This document shows, in pieces, positions 50,940-59,492 of a stretch of DNA of 64,000 bases (the first letter of the stretch is position 1; each line of letters opens with the position of its first letter). The DNA is from Nocardiopsis sp. FR4. Lineage in GTDB: Bacteria; Actinomycetota; Actinomycetes; Streptosporangiales; Streptosporangiaceae. The stretch is taken from NCBI RefSeq assembly GCF_009830945.1, contig NZ_VWVV01000033.1:1-64000 (forward strand), in the 5' to 3' direction. The notes below the pieces were generated by a model, which was given only the letters and a program-made list of their open reading frames with translations, was not told where the DNA came from and did not search any database. The position numbers were made by a program, and so were the translations under genes.

Positions 50940-53026
50940 AGCGAGGGGTCCTGCGCCTCGTGCTCGATCTCCTCGATCATCCGGCCCCCGAGGACCGACT
51001 CGACGAGCGAGGCGCCGCTCCCCGTGGGCACGGCGGGCTCCGAGGGGGCCCCGGTGCCGGCCGGAGGCTCCGGCCGGGACGGGGCGGGCTCGGGTGCCGG
51101 AGGCGCGGCCGGAGCGGGCGCGGGGTCGGAGTGCTCCGGGGGCGGGGCCGCGGCGGCGTCCTCGTAGGGGTCGGGCGGCGGCTCCTGCAGACCGGTGACG
51201 ATCCGGTCCGGCGGCGGTCCGGCGGGGGCCGCGGGCTCCGCGGCGGGCTCGGGCGCGTCGGCCTGTGCCGGCCGGGGCTCGGGTTCGGGCGCCGCGGGCC
51301 CGGGGGCGTCCCACCCGGCGGGCTCGGCCGCCTGGGGCGCGGGCTCGCGCCTGCGCGCGGGCGAGGGGGCCGCCGCGGAACCCGCGGCGGCGACGCGCGC
51401 CTCGATTCCGAGCACCTGCTGGATCGCGGCGGCGACCACCTGGTCGCTGCCGCTGTTGCTGAACCCCTTGGCCTCGTTGGGCCGGGAGAAGCCGAGCAGG
51501 ACGGCGTTGCCCTCCACCGCCACGGGACGGACGTCGCTGCCGCTCAGCACCATCCAGGTGAACCGGCGGCGGCCCTTGACCGCTTCCAGGATCTGGTTCC
51601 AGGCGCCCTGCACCCGGCCCAGGTCGAGGGCGCCTCCGGCCTGCGCGGGCGCCGCTCCCCGCACGGGCGCTCCGGCGGCGGGGGGCGGGGCGTCCCAGCC
51701 CTCGGGCTCGGAGCGCCGCTCGGCGGGCGCCGGTGCGGGCGGGGAGTCGGGGCGCGGGGCGGGTTCGCGCCGGAGGGCGGGGGCCGGGGCCGCGGCGGCC
51801 CGGACGGGCTCGGCCGGGCCGGACGGGGGCGCGGCCGGAGGGGCGGCGGGCGCCACCGCGCCGGAGGCGACCTGGCGTTCCAGCTGCTCCAGGCGGGCCA
51901 GCAGGGCCGCACCCTGGTTTCCGTCGGTTCCCGGCAGCAGGATCCGGGAGCACATGAGCTCCAGCATCATCCGGGGCGCGGTGGACCCGCGCATCTCGGT
52001 GAGCCCCTGGTTGAGGATGTCGGCGGCGCGGGAGAGCTCGGCCGGGCCCAGGCGGCCGGCCTGTCCCCGCATCTGCTCGGCGGCCTCGGCGGCCACGTTG
52101 ACCAGGCCCTTGTCCAGGGCGTCGGGGACGGCGGCCAGCACGACGAGGTCGCGGAAGCGCTCCAGCAGGTCGGTGGTGAACCGGCGCGGGTCCTGTCCGC
52201 CCTCCACCACGCGGTCGATCAGGCCGAACACCGCGGCGCCGTCGCGGGCGCCGAGCGCGTCGACCATCTCGCCCAGCAGGCTGGAGTCGGTGTAGCCCAG
52301 CAGCGAGACGGCGCCCTCACGGGTGATGCCGCCCTCGTCGGAACCGGCGATGAGCTGGTCCAGCACCGAGAGCGTGTCCCGCGCCGAGCCCGCGCCCGCG
52401 CGCACGACCAGCGGCAGCGCGGCCGGGTCGTAGGGGACCCCCTCCTCCTTGAGCAGGTCCTCCATGAGCTCCCTGAGGGTGCTCGGCGGGATGAGGCGGA
52501 AGGGGTAGTGGTGGGTCCGTGAGCGGATCGTGCCGATGACCTTCTCGGGCTCGGTGGTGGCGAACACGAACTTCAGGTGCGGCGGGGGTTCCTCCACCAG
52601 CTTGAGGAGCGCGTTGAAACCCTCACGGGTCACCATGTGCGCCTCGTCGATGATGTAGATCTTGTAGCGCGAGCTGACCGGGGAGAAGAAGGCGCGTTCG
52701 CGCAGGTCGCGGGCGTCGTCCACACCACCGTGGGAGGCGGCGTCGATCTCGATGACGTCGATGCTGCCGCCGCCGTCGGGGGCCAGCGCCACGCACGAGT
52801 CGCAGGCGCCGCACGGGTCGGGGGTGGGGCCCTCGGCGCAGTTGAGCGAGCGGGCCAGGATGCGGGCGCTGGTGGTCTTGCCGCAGCCGCGCGGCCCGCT
52901 GAACAGGTAGGCGTGGTTGATCCGTCCGCTGCGCAGCGCCTGGCGCAGCGGGTCGGTCACGTGCTCCTGGCCGCGCACCTCCCCGAACGTCGCGGGCCGG
53001 TACTTGCGGTACAGCGCGATGCTCAC
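50936..53026 (-). CDS. dnaX: DNA polymerase III gamma/tau subunit
   Basis: 696 residues. Clamp-loader ATPase: Walker A GPRGCGKT (44-51), zinc module C63, C72, C75, C78, Walker B/DEAH IIDEAHMV (125-132), SRC-like GSARDTLSVLDQ. Domain III follows to about 365, then a Pro/Ala-rich tail with the tau C-terminal region (about 450-600 ILEAVKGRRRFTWMVLSG). Loads the beta clamp and organises the replisome. It sits directly downstream of the SRP RNA on the same strand. No A-rich slippery site for gamma was seen. Confidence 0.96.
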   Translation of the reverse strand: MSIALYRKYRPATFGEVRGQEHVTDPLRQALRSGRINHAYLFSGPRGCGKTTSARILARSLNCAEGPTPDPCGACDSCVALAPDGGGSIDVIEIDAASHGGVDDARDLRERAFFSPVSSRYKIYIIDEAHMVTREGFNALLKLVEEPPPHLKFVFATTEPEKVIGTIRSRTHHYPFRLIPPSTLRELMEDLLKEEGVPYDPAALPLVVRAGAGSARDTLSVLDQLIAGSDEGGITREGAVSLLGYTDSSLLGEMVDALGARDGAAVFGLIDRVVEGGQDPRRFTTDLLERFRDLVVLAAVPDALDKGLVNVAAEAAEQMRGQAGRLGPAELSRAADILNQGLTEMRGSTAPRMMLELMCSRILLPGTDGNQGAALLARLEQLERQVASGAVAPAAPPAAPPSGPAEPVRAAAAPAPALRREPAPRPDSPPAPAPAERRSEPEGWDAPPPAAGAPVRGAAPAQAGGALDLGRVQGAWNQILEAVKGRRRFTWMVLSGSDVRPVAVEGNAVLLGFSRPNEAKGFSNSGSDQVVAAAIQQVLGIEARVAAAGSAAAPSPARRREPAPQAAEPAGWDAPGPAAPEPEPRPAQADAPEPAAEPAAPAGPPPDRIVTGLQEPPPDPYEDAAAAPPPEHSDPAPAPAAPPAPEPAPSRPEPPAGTGAPSEPAVPTGSGASLVESVLGGRMIEEIEHEAQDPSL

Positions 53027-53140
53027 GGTGTGATCACTCCCCTGGTCCCTGCCACGTGTCCATTCAACCCGCGGGCGGTGACAGCTCGCGACGGTTGGCG
53101 CAGACCGGGAGGGGTTCGACCGGGCCGGAGAAAGAGAAAG

Positions 53141-53230
53141 GACCCCCCGCGCACCCGCCAGAGCCTACTTATCCTTGCTGCCTTCCGGCCCTGGGGAGGT
53201 TCATAGGGTGACGCCGCACGAGGGGTCTGC
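53141..53230 (-). ncRNA. ffs: 4.5S/SRP RNA
   Basis: On the minus strand the apical domain reads CCGGAAGGCAGCAAGGATAAG, the universally conserved SRP RNA loop, with the asymmetric loop and GNAR-type GGAA tetraloop. The ends pair (GACCCC at 53227-53222 with GGGGTC at 53146-53141). About 90 bases, the small SRP RNA type of actinobacteria. Followed on the minus strand by a T/C-rich TTTCTCTTTCTC stretch that may end transcription. The ends are approximate. Located upstream of dnaX, the usual place. Confidence 0.9.
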
Positions 53231-53330
53231 ACCCGAGTGTATCCGACCCCGGGACCGCTCGGGCAACCCGTCGGCGCCCTGTCCGGCAACCGGCGAAACC
53301 GACTGCTTGGACAAGCCGCGCACCTTCGAC

Positions 53331-54686
53331 ATGATGGACTCCATGCTCAACCCCCTGGACTCCACAGACAGCTCCCCGGCGCGCCGCGACCTCATCGTGG
53401 ACACCCTGGAGAACGCCTTCTCGGACCTGATGGCCGCCGACCCGGCCGCCTTCCGGGTCAAGTTCCGCAAGATGGCCGCGAACCCCTTCGCCTTCTACCG
53501 GGGAAGCGCCGCCCTCTTCTACACCGACGTCGCCGCCATGGACGACCCCTGGGCCAACGAGCGCACCTCGCGGGTGTGGATCCAGGGCGACCTGCACGCG
53601 GAGAACTTCGGCACCTACATGGACTCCACCGGCCGCCTGGTGTTCGACGTCAACGACTTCGACGAGGCCTACCTCGGCCACTTCACCTGGGACGTGCTCA
53701 GGTTCGTGGCCAGCATCGCCCTCATGGGCTGGCAGAAGGCCCTCTCCGACGAGGACATCAGCGCGCTCGTGCCCCGCTACGTCGGCGCCTACGTGGACCA
53801 GGTGCGCCAGTTCGCCACCCGGGGCGGCGACTCCGAGTTCTCCCTGAAGCTGGACAACACCGACGGCACGGTGCACGACGTGCTCCAGCAGGCCCGCCTC
53901 AACAGCCGCGCCGACATGCTGCTGTCCATGACCTACCGGGACGGGTACAGCCGCCGGTTCCGCGAGGGCCCCCGGGCACGCCGCCTGGAGGACGGGGAGC
54001 GGGACAAGGTACTGGCCGCCTTCGAGACCTACCTGGGAACCATCCCCGAGGACCAGCGGTTCGCGTCTTTGAACTACGGGGTCAAGGACGTGGTGGGCAG
54101 CGGCGGCTTCGGGATCGGCTCGGCCGGGCTCCCGGCCTACAGCGTGCTCATCGAGGGCCAGTCCGAGGCCTGGGACAACGACGTCGTGCTGTCGGTGAAG
54201 CAGGGCAACGTGGCCGCGCCCTCCCGCGTGGTGACCGACCGCGGGATCATGGAGTACTTCAAGCACCACGGGCACCGCACCGCCGTGTCCCAGCGCGCGC
54301 TCCAGGCGCACGCCGACCCGCTGCTGGGCCACACCGAGATCGACGGCGTGGGCTTCGTGGTGAGCGAGGTCTCCCCCTACACCAACGACCTGGACTGGGA
54401 CGGGCTGACCGAGCCCGCGGAGATCGCCCCGGTGCTGGACTACCTGGGCCGCGCCACCGCCAAGGCGCACTGCGTCTCGGACTCGCACGCGGACGCCACC
54501 CTGGTCAGCGGGGAGACCGAGGAGGCGGTCATGGAGGTGCTCGACGGCCACGAGGAGGAGTTCACCCGGTGGTGCGCGGACTTCGCCCACCGCTACGCGG
54601 CCCAGGCGCGGGCGGACCACTCGCTGTTCGTGGACGCCTTCCGCAACAACGCGATCCGCGGCGTGCGGTCCAGCCGCGTCTCCTGA
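53331..54686 (+). CDS. DUF2252 family protein
   Basis: 451 residues of the DUF2252 family: FRVKFRKMAANPFAFYRGSA, VWIQGDLHAENFGTY, LVFDVNDFDEAYLGHFTWDV, LRFVASIAL and VVSEVSPYTNDLDWDGL. The GDLHAENFG and DFDE motifs resemble aminoglycoside phosphotransferase/kinase catalytic loops, so it is probably a small-molecule kinase-like protein of unknown substrate. ATG 53331; ATG 53343 also possible. Confidence 0.85.
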   Translation: MMDSMLNPLDSTDSSPARRDLIVDTLENAFSDLMAADPAAFRVKFRKMAANPFAFYRGSAALFYTDVAAMDDPWANERTSRVWIQGDLHAENFGTYMDSTGRLVFDVNDFDEAYLGHFTWDVLRFVASIALMGWQKALSDEDISALVPRYVGAYVDQVRQFATRGGDSEFSLKLDNTDGTVHDVLQQARLNSRADMLLSMTYRDGYSRRFREGPRARRLEDGERDKVLAAFETYLGTIPEDQRFASLNYGVKDVVGSGGFGIGSAGLPAYSVLIEGQSEAWDNDVVLSVKQGNVAAPSRVVTDRGIMEYFKHHGHRTAVSQRALQAHADPLLGHTEIDGVGFVVSEVSPYTNDLDWDGLTEPAEIAPVLDYLGRATAKAHCVSDSHADATLVSGETEEAVMEVLDGHEEEFTRWCADFAHRYAAQARADHSLFVDAFRNNAIRGVRSSRVS

Positions 54687-54744
54687 ACGGCGGCCCGCGA
54701 AAACCTGTTCAGAGCACCCCGTGACGGCATGTAGAGTTGTTCGC

Positions 54745-54829
54745 GGAGGATTCGCCTAGTGGCCTAGGGCGCACGCTTGGAAAGCGTGTTGGTGGCAACG
54801 CCTCAGGGGTTCGAATCCCCTATCCTCCG
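54745..54829 (+). tRNA. tRNA-Ser (anticodon GGA)
   Basis: Acceptor GGAGGAT pairs with ATCCTCC; anticodon stem CACGC/GCGTG encloses TTGGAAA with anticodon GGA (54779-54781); a long variable arm (TTGGTGGCAA) marks a serine tRNA; T-arm GGGGTTCGAATCCCC. CCA is not encoded. Confidence 0.97.
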
Positions 54830-54851
54830 CGGCGGCTAGCAGCCGAAACGA

Positions 54852-54882
54852 AAGGCCCCGACCGGACACCGGTCGGGGCCTT
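54852..54882 (+). terminator. Strong terminator after tRNA-Ser
   Basis: AAGGCCCCGACCGG and CCGGTCGGGGCCTT are perfect 14-base arms around ACA, 22 bases past the tRNA. Confidence 0.85.
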
Positions 54883-54941
54883 CGTCGTACCTAGTCTCAG
54901 TCGGCCGTTCCGTGCCAAGGGCCCGTCGGCGCGGGCGCCGG

Positions 54942-55256
54942 TCAGGACGCTCGGGCCCCTTCGTCCGACAGGACCAGGTCCAACAGGCCCGGGAAGCGGG
55001 CGTCGAGGTCGTCGCGGCGCAGTGTGAGGTAGAGCCTGCGCCCGACCCGGCGCTGGCGGATCACACCGCTCTCCCTCAGGACCCGCCAGTGGTGCGTCAT
55101 GCTCGACTTGGGCACGTCGGTCAGCACCTCCCCGCAGAACCGCTCCGCCCCGCTGGACAGCGCCCGCGCGACCTCCAGGCGGACGGGATGCCCCAAGGCG
55201 GCCAGGACGTCGACGAGTTCGATGTCGGCGGCGTCGGGATGGTGCAGCACGGGCAT
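54942..55256 (-). CDS. ArsR-family transcriptional regulator
   Basis: 104 residues, a small winged helix. DVLAALGHPVRLEVARALSS, FCGEVLTDVPKSSMTHHWRVL and RESGVIRQRRVGRRLYLTLRR are typical. Only one Cys (about 41), so no classical metal site; it probably senses an organic or redox signal. Divergent from an alpha/beta hydrolase; a GTACGA dyad lies between. Confidence 0.88.
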   Translation of the reverse strand: MPVLHHPDAADIELVDVLAALGHPVRLEVARALSSGAERFCGEVLTDVPKSSMTHHWRVLRESGVIRQRRVGRRLYLTLRRDDLDARFPGLLDLVLSDEGARAS

Positions 55257-55320
55257 GGCACCACTGTACGCGGACCACGTACTCAGTCACCGATGAGGCT
55301 TGACCCCGCCATGTCCGTTA

Positions 55321-55337
55321 GTACGATGAATTCGTAC
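55321..55337. promoter_or_regulatory. ArsR-type operator
   Basis: GTACGA-TGAAT-TCGTAC, a perfect dyad in the AT-richer divergent promoter region between arsR and the alpha/beta hydrolase. Confidence 0.65.
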
Positions 55338-55389
55338 ATTAGGACAATTCGCTCCCCCGCGTACGACTAGACGGCGAGGCACCACCCCT

Positions 55390-56319
55390 ATGACCGCGTC
55401 CCGAACGGACCCCCTGAGCGACGCCGAACTGGCGCGCTCGCTCGACGGCTCCTTCTCCAGCCACCACGCCGACGTCAACGGCGTCCGCCTGCACTACGTC
55501 GAGGGCGGCGCCGGAGACCCGTTGCTGCTGCTGGGCGGCTGGCCGCAGACCTGGTGGCAGTGGCACAAGGTCATGCCCGCGCTGGCGCGCCGCCGCCGGG
55601 TGATCAGCGTGGACCTGCGCGGCATGGGCTCCTCGGCCAAGCCCGCCGGCGGCTATGACAAGAGGACGATGGCGGACGACATCCGCGCGCTCGTCCGCCA
55701 CCTGGGCCTGGAATCCGTCGACATCGCCGGGCACGACATCGGCGCCATGGTCGCCTACGCGTACGCCGCCAACCATCCGGAGGCGACGCGGCGGATCTGC
55801 TTGCTGGACGTACCGCACCCGGACGGGACGTGGTCCGACCTGCGGCTGCTCCCCGGCCCGGACCAGCACGTGAACACGGTGATCGAGGACGGGGACCGCG
55901 CCTTCCTGTGGTGGTTCGCCTTCAACCAGGTCGGCGGACTTCCCGAGAAGCTGTTGGAGGGGCGCTTCCGGCTCCTGGTCGACTGGCTCGCCGAGTACCT
56001 CGCCAAGGACCCCGAGTCCCTCGACGAACGTTCCCGCGAGGTCTACGCCCGCGCCTACTCCACGGCCGACGCGATCCGCGCGGGCAACAGCTGGTACCGG
56101 GCGTTCACCACCGACATCGCCGACGAGCGGACCTACGGTCCGCTCCGGGCACCGCTCCTCGCCCTGGGCGGCGACCTGAGCAACCACGCGTCTCTGAGCG
56201 GAGTGCTTCCGGCCAAGGGAACCGACGTGCGGGTGCTCAGGGTGGACGACTGCGGCCACTACATTCCAGAGGAGCAGCCCGCGGCCGTGATCGAGGCCCT
56301 GGAGGACTTCCTCCGCTGA
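55390..56319 (+). CDS. Alpha/beta hydrolase (epoxide-hydrolase-like)
   Basis: 309 residues. Oxyanion motif LGGWPQTWWQWHKV (about 48-61), nucleophile Asp in VDIAGHDIGAMVAY (about 118), acid and His in the final DDCGHYIPEEQPAAVIE. GHDIG with Asp at the nucleophile position indicates an epoxide hydrolase/dehalogenase type rather than an esterase. Start ATG 55390. Probably repressed by the divergent ArsR regulator and induced by its ligand. Confidence 0.88.
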   Translation: MTASRTDPLSDAELARSLDGSFSSHHADVNGVRLHYVEGGAGDPLLLLGGWPQTWWQWHKVMPALARRRRVISVDLRGMGSSAKPAGGYDKRTMADDIRALVRHLGLESVDIAGHDIGAMVAYAYAANHPEATRRICLLDVPHPDGTWSDLRLLPGPDQHVNTVIEDGDRAFLWWFAFNQVGGLPEKLLEGRFRLLVDWLAEYLAKDPESLDERSREVYARAYSTADAIRAGNSWYRAFTTDIADERTYGPLRAPLLALGGDLSNHASLSGVLPAKGTDVRVLRVDDCGHYIPEEQPAAVIEALEDFLR

Positions 56320-56334
56320 GGTGCGGCGTGAAAA

Positions 56335-56365
56335 CCCTACGCCTGGACCCGGCTCAGGCGTAGGG
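56335..56365 (+). terminator. Terminator after the alpha/beta hydrolase
   Basis: CCCTACGCCTG and CAGGCGTAGGG around nine bases, 16 bases after the stop. Confidence 0.65.
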
Positions 56366-56440
56366 GCCGGATGCCACCGGCCGACCCGTCCCCCGGCCCC
56401 GGGGGGGGGAGGCGTTGCCATCCCGGCTCCGGACACGCCC

Positions 56441-56474
56441 TACTCCACAAGGTGCATAGTCACCTTGTGGAGTA
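56441..56474. promoter_or_regulatory. Large 14-base inverted repeat upstream of the SGNH gene
   Basis: TACTCCACAAGGTG (56441-56454) and CACCTTGTGGAGTA (56461-56474) are perfect complements around CATAGT, ending 34 bases before the SGNH start and followed by TCTTTT. It may be an operator, or a terminator with a U-tract. Confidence 0.65.
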
Positions 56475-56508
56475 TCTTTTCGGTGTGTCCGTGACGTGGG
56501 GAGAAGGC

Positions 56509-57306
56509 ATGGGAACCGACGGGGTCGTGCGCTACGTGGCGCTGGGCGACAGCCACACCGAGGGGGTCGGGGACGGCGACGACGCCACCGGGCTGCGCGG
56601 CTGGGCTGACCGGCTGGCCGCCCGCCTCGCCGCCGGGGGCGCGCGGGTGGAGTACGCCAACCTCGCCGTCCGGGGCCGCCAGGCCGCCCAGGTGCGCGCG
56701 GAACAGCTGGCCCCCGCCCTGGAGATGCGCCCCGACCTGGCCACCGTGTTCGCCGGGGTCAACGACGTCATCCGCTCCGGGTACGACGCCGACGCGGTGA
56801 TCGGCCACATGGAGGTGATGTTCGCGGAGCTGACCGCGGCCGGCGCCCGGGTGGCGACCCTGACCTTTCCCAACATGGCCAAGGTGGCCCCGCTGACCCG
56901 GCCCCTGGTGCCGCGCGTGCTGGACTTCAACGAGCGCCTGCGCGCCGCGGCCGCCCGGCACGGCGTGGTGGTGGCCGACGTCGCCAGGCACGAGGTCTCC
57001 ACCGACCGGCGCCTGTGGGCCCCTGACCGGCTGCACTGCACCCCGCTGGGGCACGAGCGGATCGCTGACGCGCTGGCGTCGGCGCTCGCACTGCCCGGCG
57101 CCGACGAGTCCTGGTCCGCGCCGCTGCCCCCGCTGCCCCGGACCGGCGTCCTGCGCACGGTGGCCGAGGAGGTCCGCTGGCTGGGCGCCTTCCTGGGCCC
57201 GTGGGCGGTGCGGCGCCTGTACGGACGCTCCTCCGGCGACGGCCGTACGGCCAAGCGGCCGGCCCTGCTCCCGTGGGAGGACGGCCGGAGCCTGGACAGC
57301 GCCTGA
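56509..57306 (+). CDS. SGNH/GDSL hydrolase
   Basis: 265 residues without a signal peptide. Block I VALGDSHTEGVG (Ser about 13), block II GLRGWADRL, block III FAGVNDVIRSG and block V APDRLHCTPLGHERIAD, the serine-glycine-asparagine-histidine set of esterases/lipases. The long C-terminal part (TVAEEVRWLGAFLGPWAVRR) is seen in actinomycete homologues. ATG 56509 follows GGAGAAGG. Confidence 0.92.
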   Translation: MGTDGVVRYVALGDSHTEGVGDGDDATGLRGWADRLAARLAAGGARVEYANLAVRGRQAAQVRAEQLAPALEMRPDLATVFAGVNDVIRSGYDADAVIGHMEVMFAELTAAGARVATLTFPNMAKVAPLTRPLVPRVLDFNERLRAAAARHGVVVADVARHEVSTDRRLWAPDRLHCTPLGHERIADALASALALPGADESWSAPLPPLPRTGVLRTVAEEVRWLGAFLGPWAVRRLYGRSSGDGRTAKRPALLPWEDGRSLDSA

Positions 57307-57328
57307 GCGGACCGCCCTCGCCTCCTTT

Positions 57329-57342
57329 TGCAACTTGTTGCA
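57329..57342. promoter_or_regulatory. TGCAACTTGTTGCA palindrome upstream of fadH
   Basis: TGCAAC-TT-GTTGCA, a perfect dyad followed by a -10-like TAATGA, 58 bases before the fadH start. Typical of MarR- or TetR-type operators; regulator not identified. Confidence 0.6.
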
Positions 57343-57399
57343 TAATGAGTGTCGGGTCGGCCGGACACCGGCCCGCGAGGCACCGCGCGAGGAGACGAC

Positions 57400-59409
57400 A
57401 TGGCCGACTACCCCCACCTGCTGGAACCGCTGGACCTGGGCTTCACCACCCTGCGCAACCGCGTGGTCATGGGCTCCATGCACGTCGGCCTGGAGGAGGT
57501 GCCCGGCGGTTTCGCGCGGATGGCCGCCTTCTACGCCGAGCGCGCCCGGGGCGGTGTCGGCCTCATCGTCACCGGCGGCATCGCCCCCAACCCCGAGGGC
57601 GCCACCTTCAGGGGCGCGGCCAAGATGACCACAGAGGCGGAGGCCGAGGAGCACCGCCAGATCACCGAGGCCGTGCACCGCGAGGGCGGGCGCATCGCCA
57701 TGCAGATCCTGCACACCGGCCGCTACGCCTTCAACGAGGACGCCGTCGCCCCCAGCGCCCTCCAGGCCCCGATCAGCGCCTTCACCCCCCGCGCGCTCAC
57801 CGGCGACGAGGTCGAGCGGACCATCGAGGACTTCGCCCGCGCCGCCGAACTGGCCAAGCACGCCGGATACGACGGTGTGGAGGTCATGGGCTCCGAGGGC
57901 TACCTGATCAACCAGTTCATCGCCTCGGCCACCAACAGGCGCGAGGACCGCTGGGGCGGCTCCTACGAGAACCGGATGCGCTTCCCCGTGGAGATCGTGC
58001 GCCGCGTGCGCGAACGCGTCGGCGAGGACTTCATCCTGGTCTACCGGCTGTCCATGCTCGACCTGGTGCCCGGCGGCTCCACCTTCGACGAGGTGGTCCA
58101 GCTGGCCCAGGCCGTCGAGGAGGCCGGGGCCACCATCATCAACACCGGCATCGGCTGGCACGAGGCCCGCGTACCCACCATCGCCACCTCGGTTCCGCGC
58201 GGCGCCTACACCTGGGTCACCCGCAGGCTCAGGGGCAAGGTCTCGGTGCCGCTGGTCGCGGTCAACCGGATCAACACCCCCGAGGTCGCCGAGGCGGTCC
58301 TGGCCGGGGGCGACGCGGACATGGTCTCCCTGGCCCGCCCCTTCCTGGCCGACCCCGACTTCGTCGCCAAGGCCGCCGCGGGCACCCCCGAGGAGATCAA
58401 CACCTGCATCGGCTGCAACCAGGCCTGCCTGGACCACACGTTCAGCCTCAAGATCACCTCCTGCCTGGTCAACCCGCGCGCCTGCCACGAGACCGAACTC
58501 GTGCTCTCCCCCACCCGCCTGCGCAAGCGGGTGGCCGTGGTCGGCGCCGGGCCCGCCGGACTCGCCTGCTCGGTGTCCGCCGCCGAGCGAGGGCACTCCG
58601 TCACCCTGTTCGACTCCGCCGACGAGATCGGCGGACAGCTCAACCTGGCCCGCCGGGTCCCCGGCAAGCAGGAGTTCGACGAGACCCTGCGCTACTTCCG
58701 GGTCCAGCTCGACAAGCACGGCGTGGACCTGCGCCTGGACACCACGGTGACCGCCGCCGACCTGGCGGACTACGACGAGGTCGTGCTCGCCACCGGCGTC
58801 ACCCCGCGCGTGCCCGGCATCCCCGGAACGGACCACCCCACTGTGGTCGGCTACACGGACGTGCTCAGCGGCCGGGCCGAGGTCGGCGAGCGGGTGGCGA
58901 TCATCGGCGCGGGCGGCATCGGCTTCGACGTCGCCGCCTTCCTCACCCACGGGGAGGACCACGACGGCGTCGAGGGCTTCCTGCGCGCCTGGGGCGTGGA
59001 CACCGACCCCGCCTCGGCGGGCGGCCTGCGCGCCCCCCAGCGCCCGGCACCGCCGCGCGCGGTGCACCTGCTCCAGCGCCGGAGCGGCAAGGTCGGCGCG
59101 GGCCTGGGCAAGACCACCGGGTGGATCCACCGCCTGGAGCTGCGCCACCGCCAGGTGGAGACGGTCGCGGGCGCGACCTACGACCGCATCGACGACGAGG
59201 GCCTGCACCTGACGGTGGACGGTGAGAATCGCGTACTCGACGTGGACACGGTCGTACTGTGCGCGGGCCAGGAGCCGCGCCGGGACCTGGCCGAGGAACT
59301 CGCCGCCCTGGGCCGCGGGGCCCACCTGATCGGTGGCGCCGACGAGGCCGCCGAGCTGGACGCCAAGCGCGCCATCGACCAGGGCACCCGCCTGGCCGCG
59401 ACGCTGTGA
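57400..59409 (+). CDS. fadH: 2,4-dienoyl-CoA reductase-like FMN/FeS/FAD enzyme
   Basis: 669 residues. Residues 1-325 form an old-yellow-enzyme TIM barrel (LRNRVVMGSMHVGLEE, GVEVMGSEGYLINQF, DADMVSLARPFLADPDF). A 4Fe-4S Cys cluster follows (CIGCNQAC, about 336-343, plus two later Cys). The rest is a FAD/NADPH-binding half (VAVVGAGPAGLACS, about 378; second Rossmann VAIIGAGGIGFDVA). This is the FadH domain order, reducing 2,4-dienoyl-CoA in unsaturated fatty acid breakdown. Start ATG 57400 after GGAGACGAC. Length matches the family. Confidence 0.92.
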   Translation: MADYPHLLEPLDLGFTTLRNRVVMGSMHVGLEEVPGGFARMAAFYAERARGGVGLIVTGGIAPNPEGATFRGAAKMTTEAEAEEHRQITEAVHREGGRIAMQILHTGRYAFNEDAVAPSALQAPISAFTPRALTGDEVERTIEDFARAAELAKHAGYDGVEVMGSEGYLINQFIASATNRREDRWGGSYENRMRFPVEIVRRVRERVGEDFILVYRLSMLDLVPGGSTFDEVVQLAQAVEEAGATIINTGIGWHEARVPTIATSVPRGAYTWVTRRLRGKVSVPLVAVNRINTPEVAEAVLAGGDADMVSLARPFLADPDFVAKAAAGTPEEINTCIGCNQACLDHTFSLKITSCLVNPRACHETELVLSPTRLRKRVAVVGAGPAGLACSVSAAERGHSVTLFDSADEIGGQLNLARRVPGKQEFDETLRYFRVQLDKHGVDLRLDTTVTAADLADYDEVVLATGVTPRVPGIPGTDHPTVVGYTDVLSGRAEVGERVAIIGAGGIGFDVAAFLTHGEDHDGVEGFLRAWGVDTDPASAGGLRAPQRPAPPRAVHLLQRRSGKVGAGLGKTTGWIHRLELRHRQVETVAGATYDRIDDEGLHLTVDGENRVLDVDTVVLCAGQEPRRDLAEELAALGRGAHLIGGADEAAELDAKRAIDQGTRLAATL

Positions 59410-59492
59410 CCGGCCGTCAAGACCGGTTCAAGGTTGCGCGGAGCCCGGTCACGCACGAGTGACGACCGGCTGCCCGGGGTAGCCGGTCCACC

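Noticed and set aside
56400..56410. Run of about ten G residues
   Set aside because: Unusual, but in a noncoding spot; could be an assembly artefact and supports no feature.
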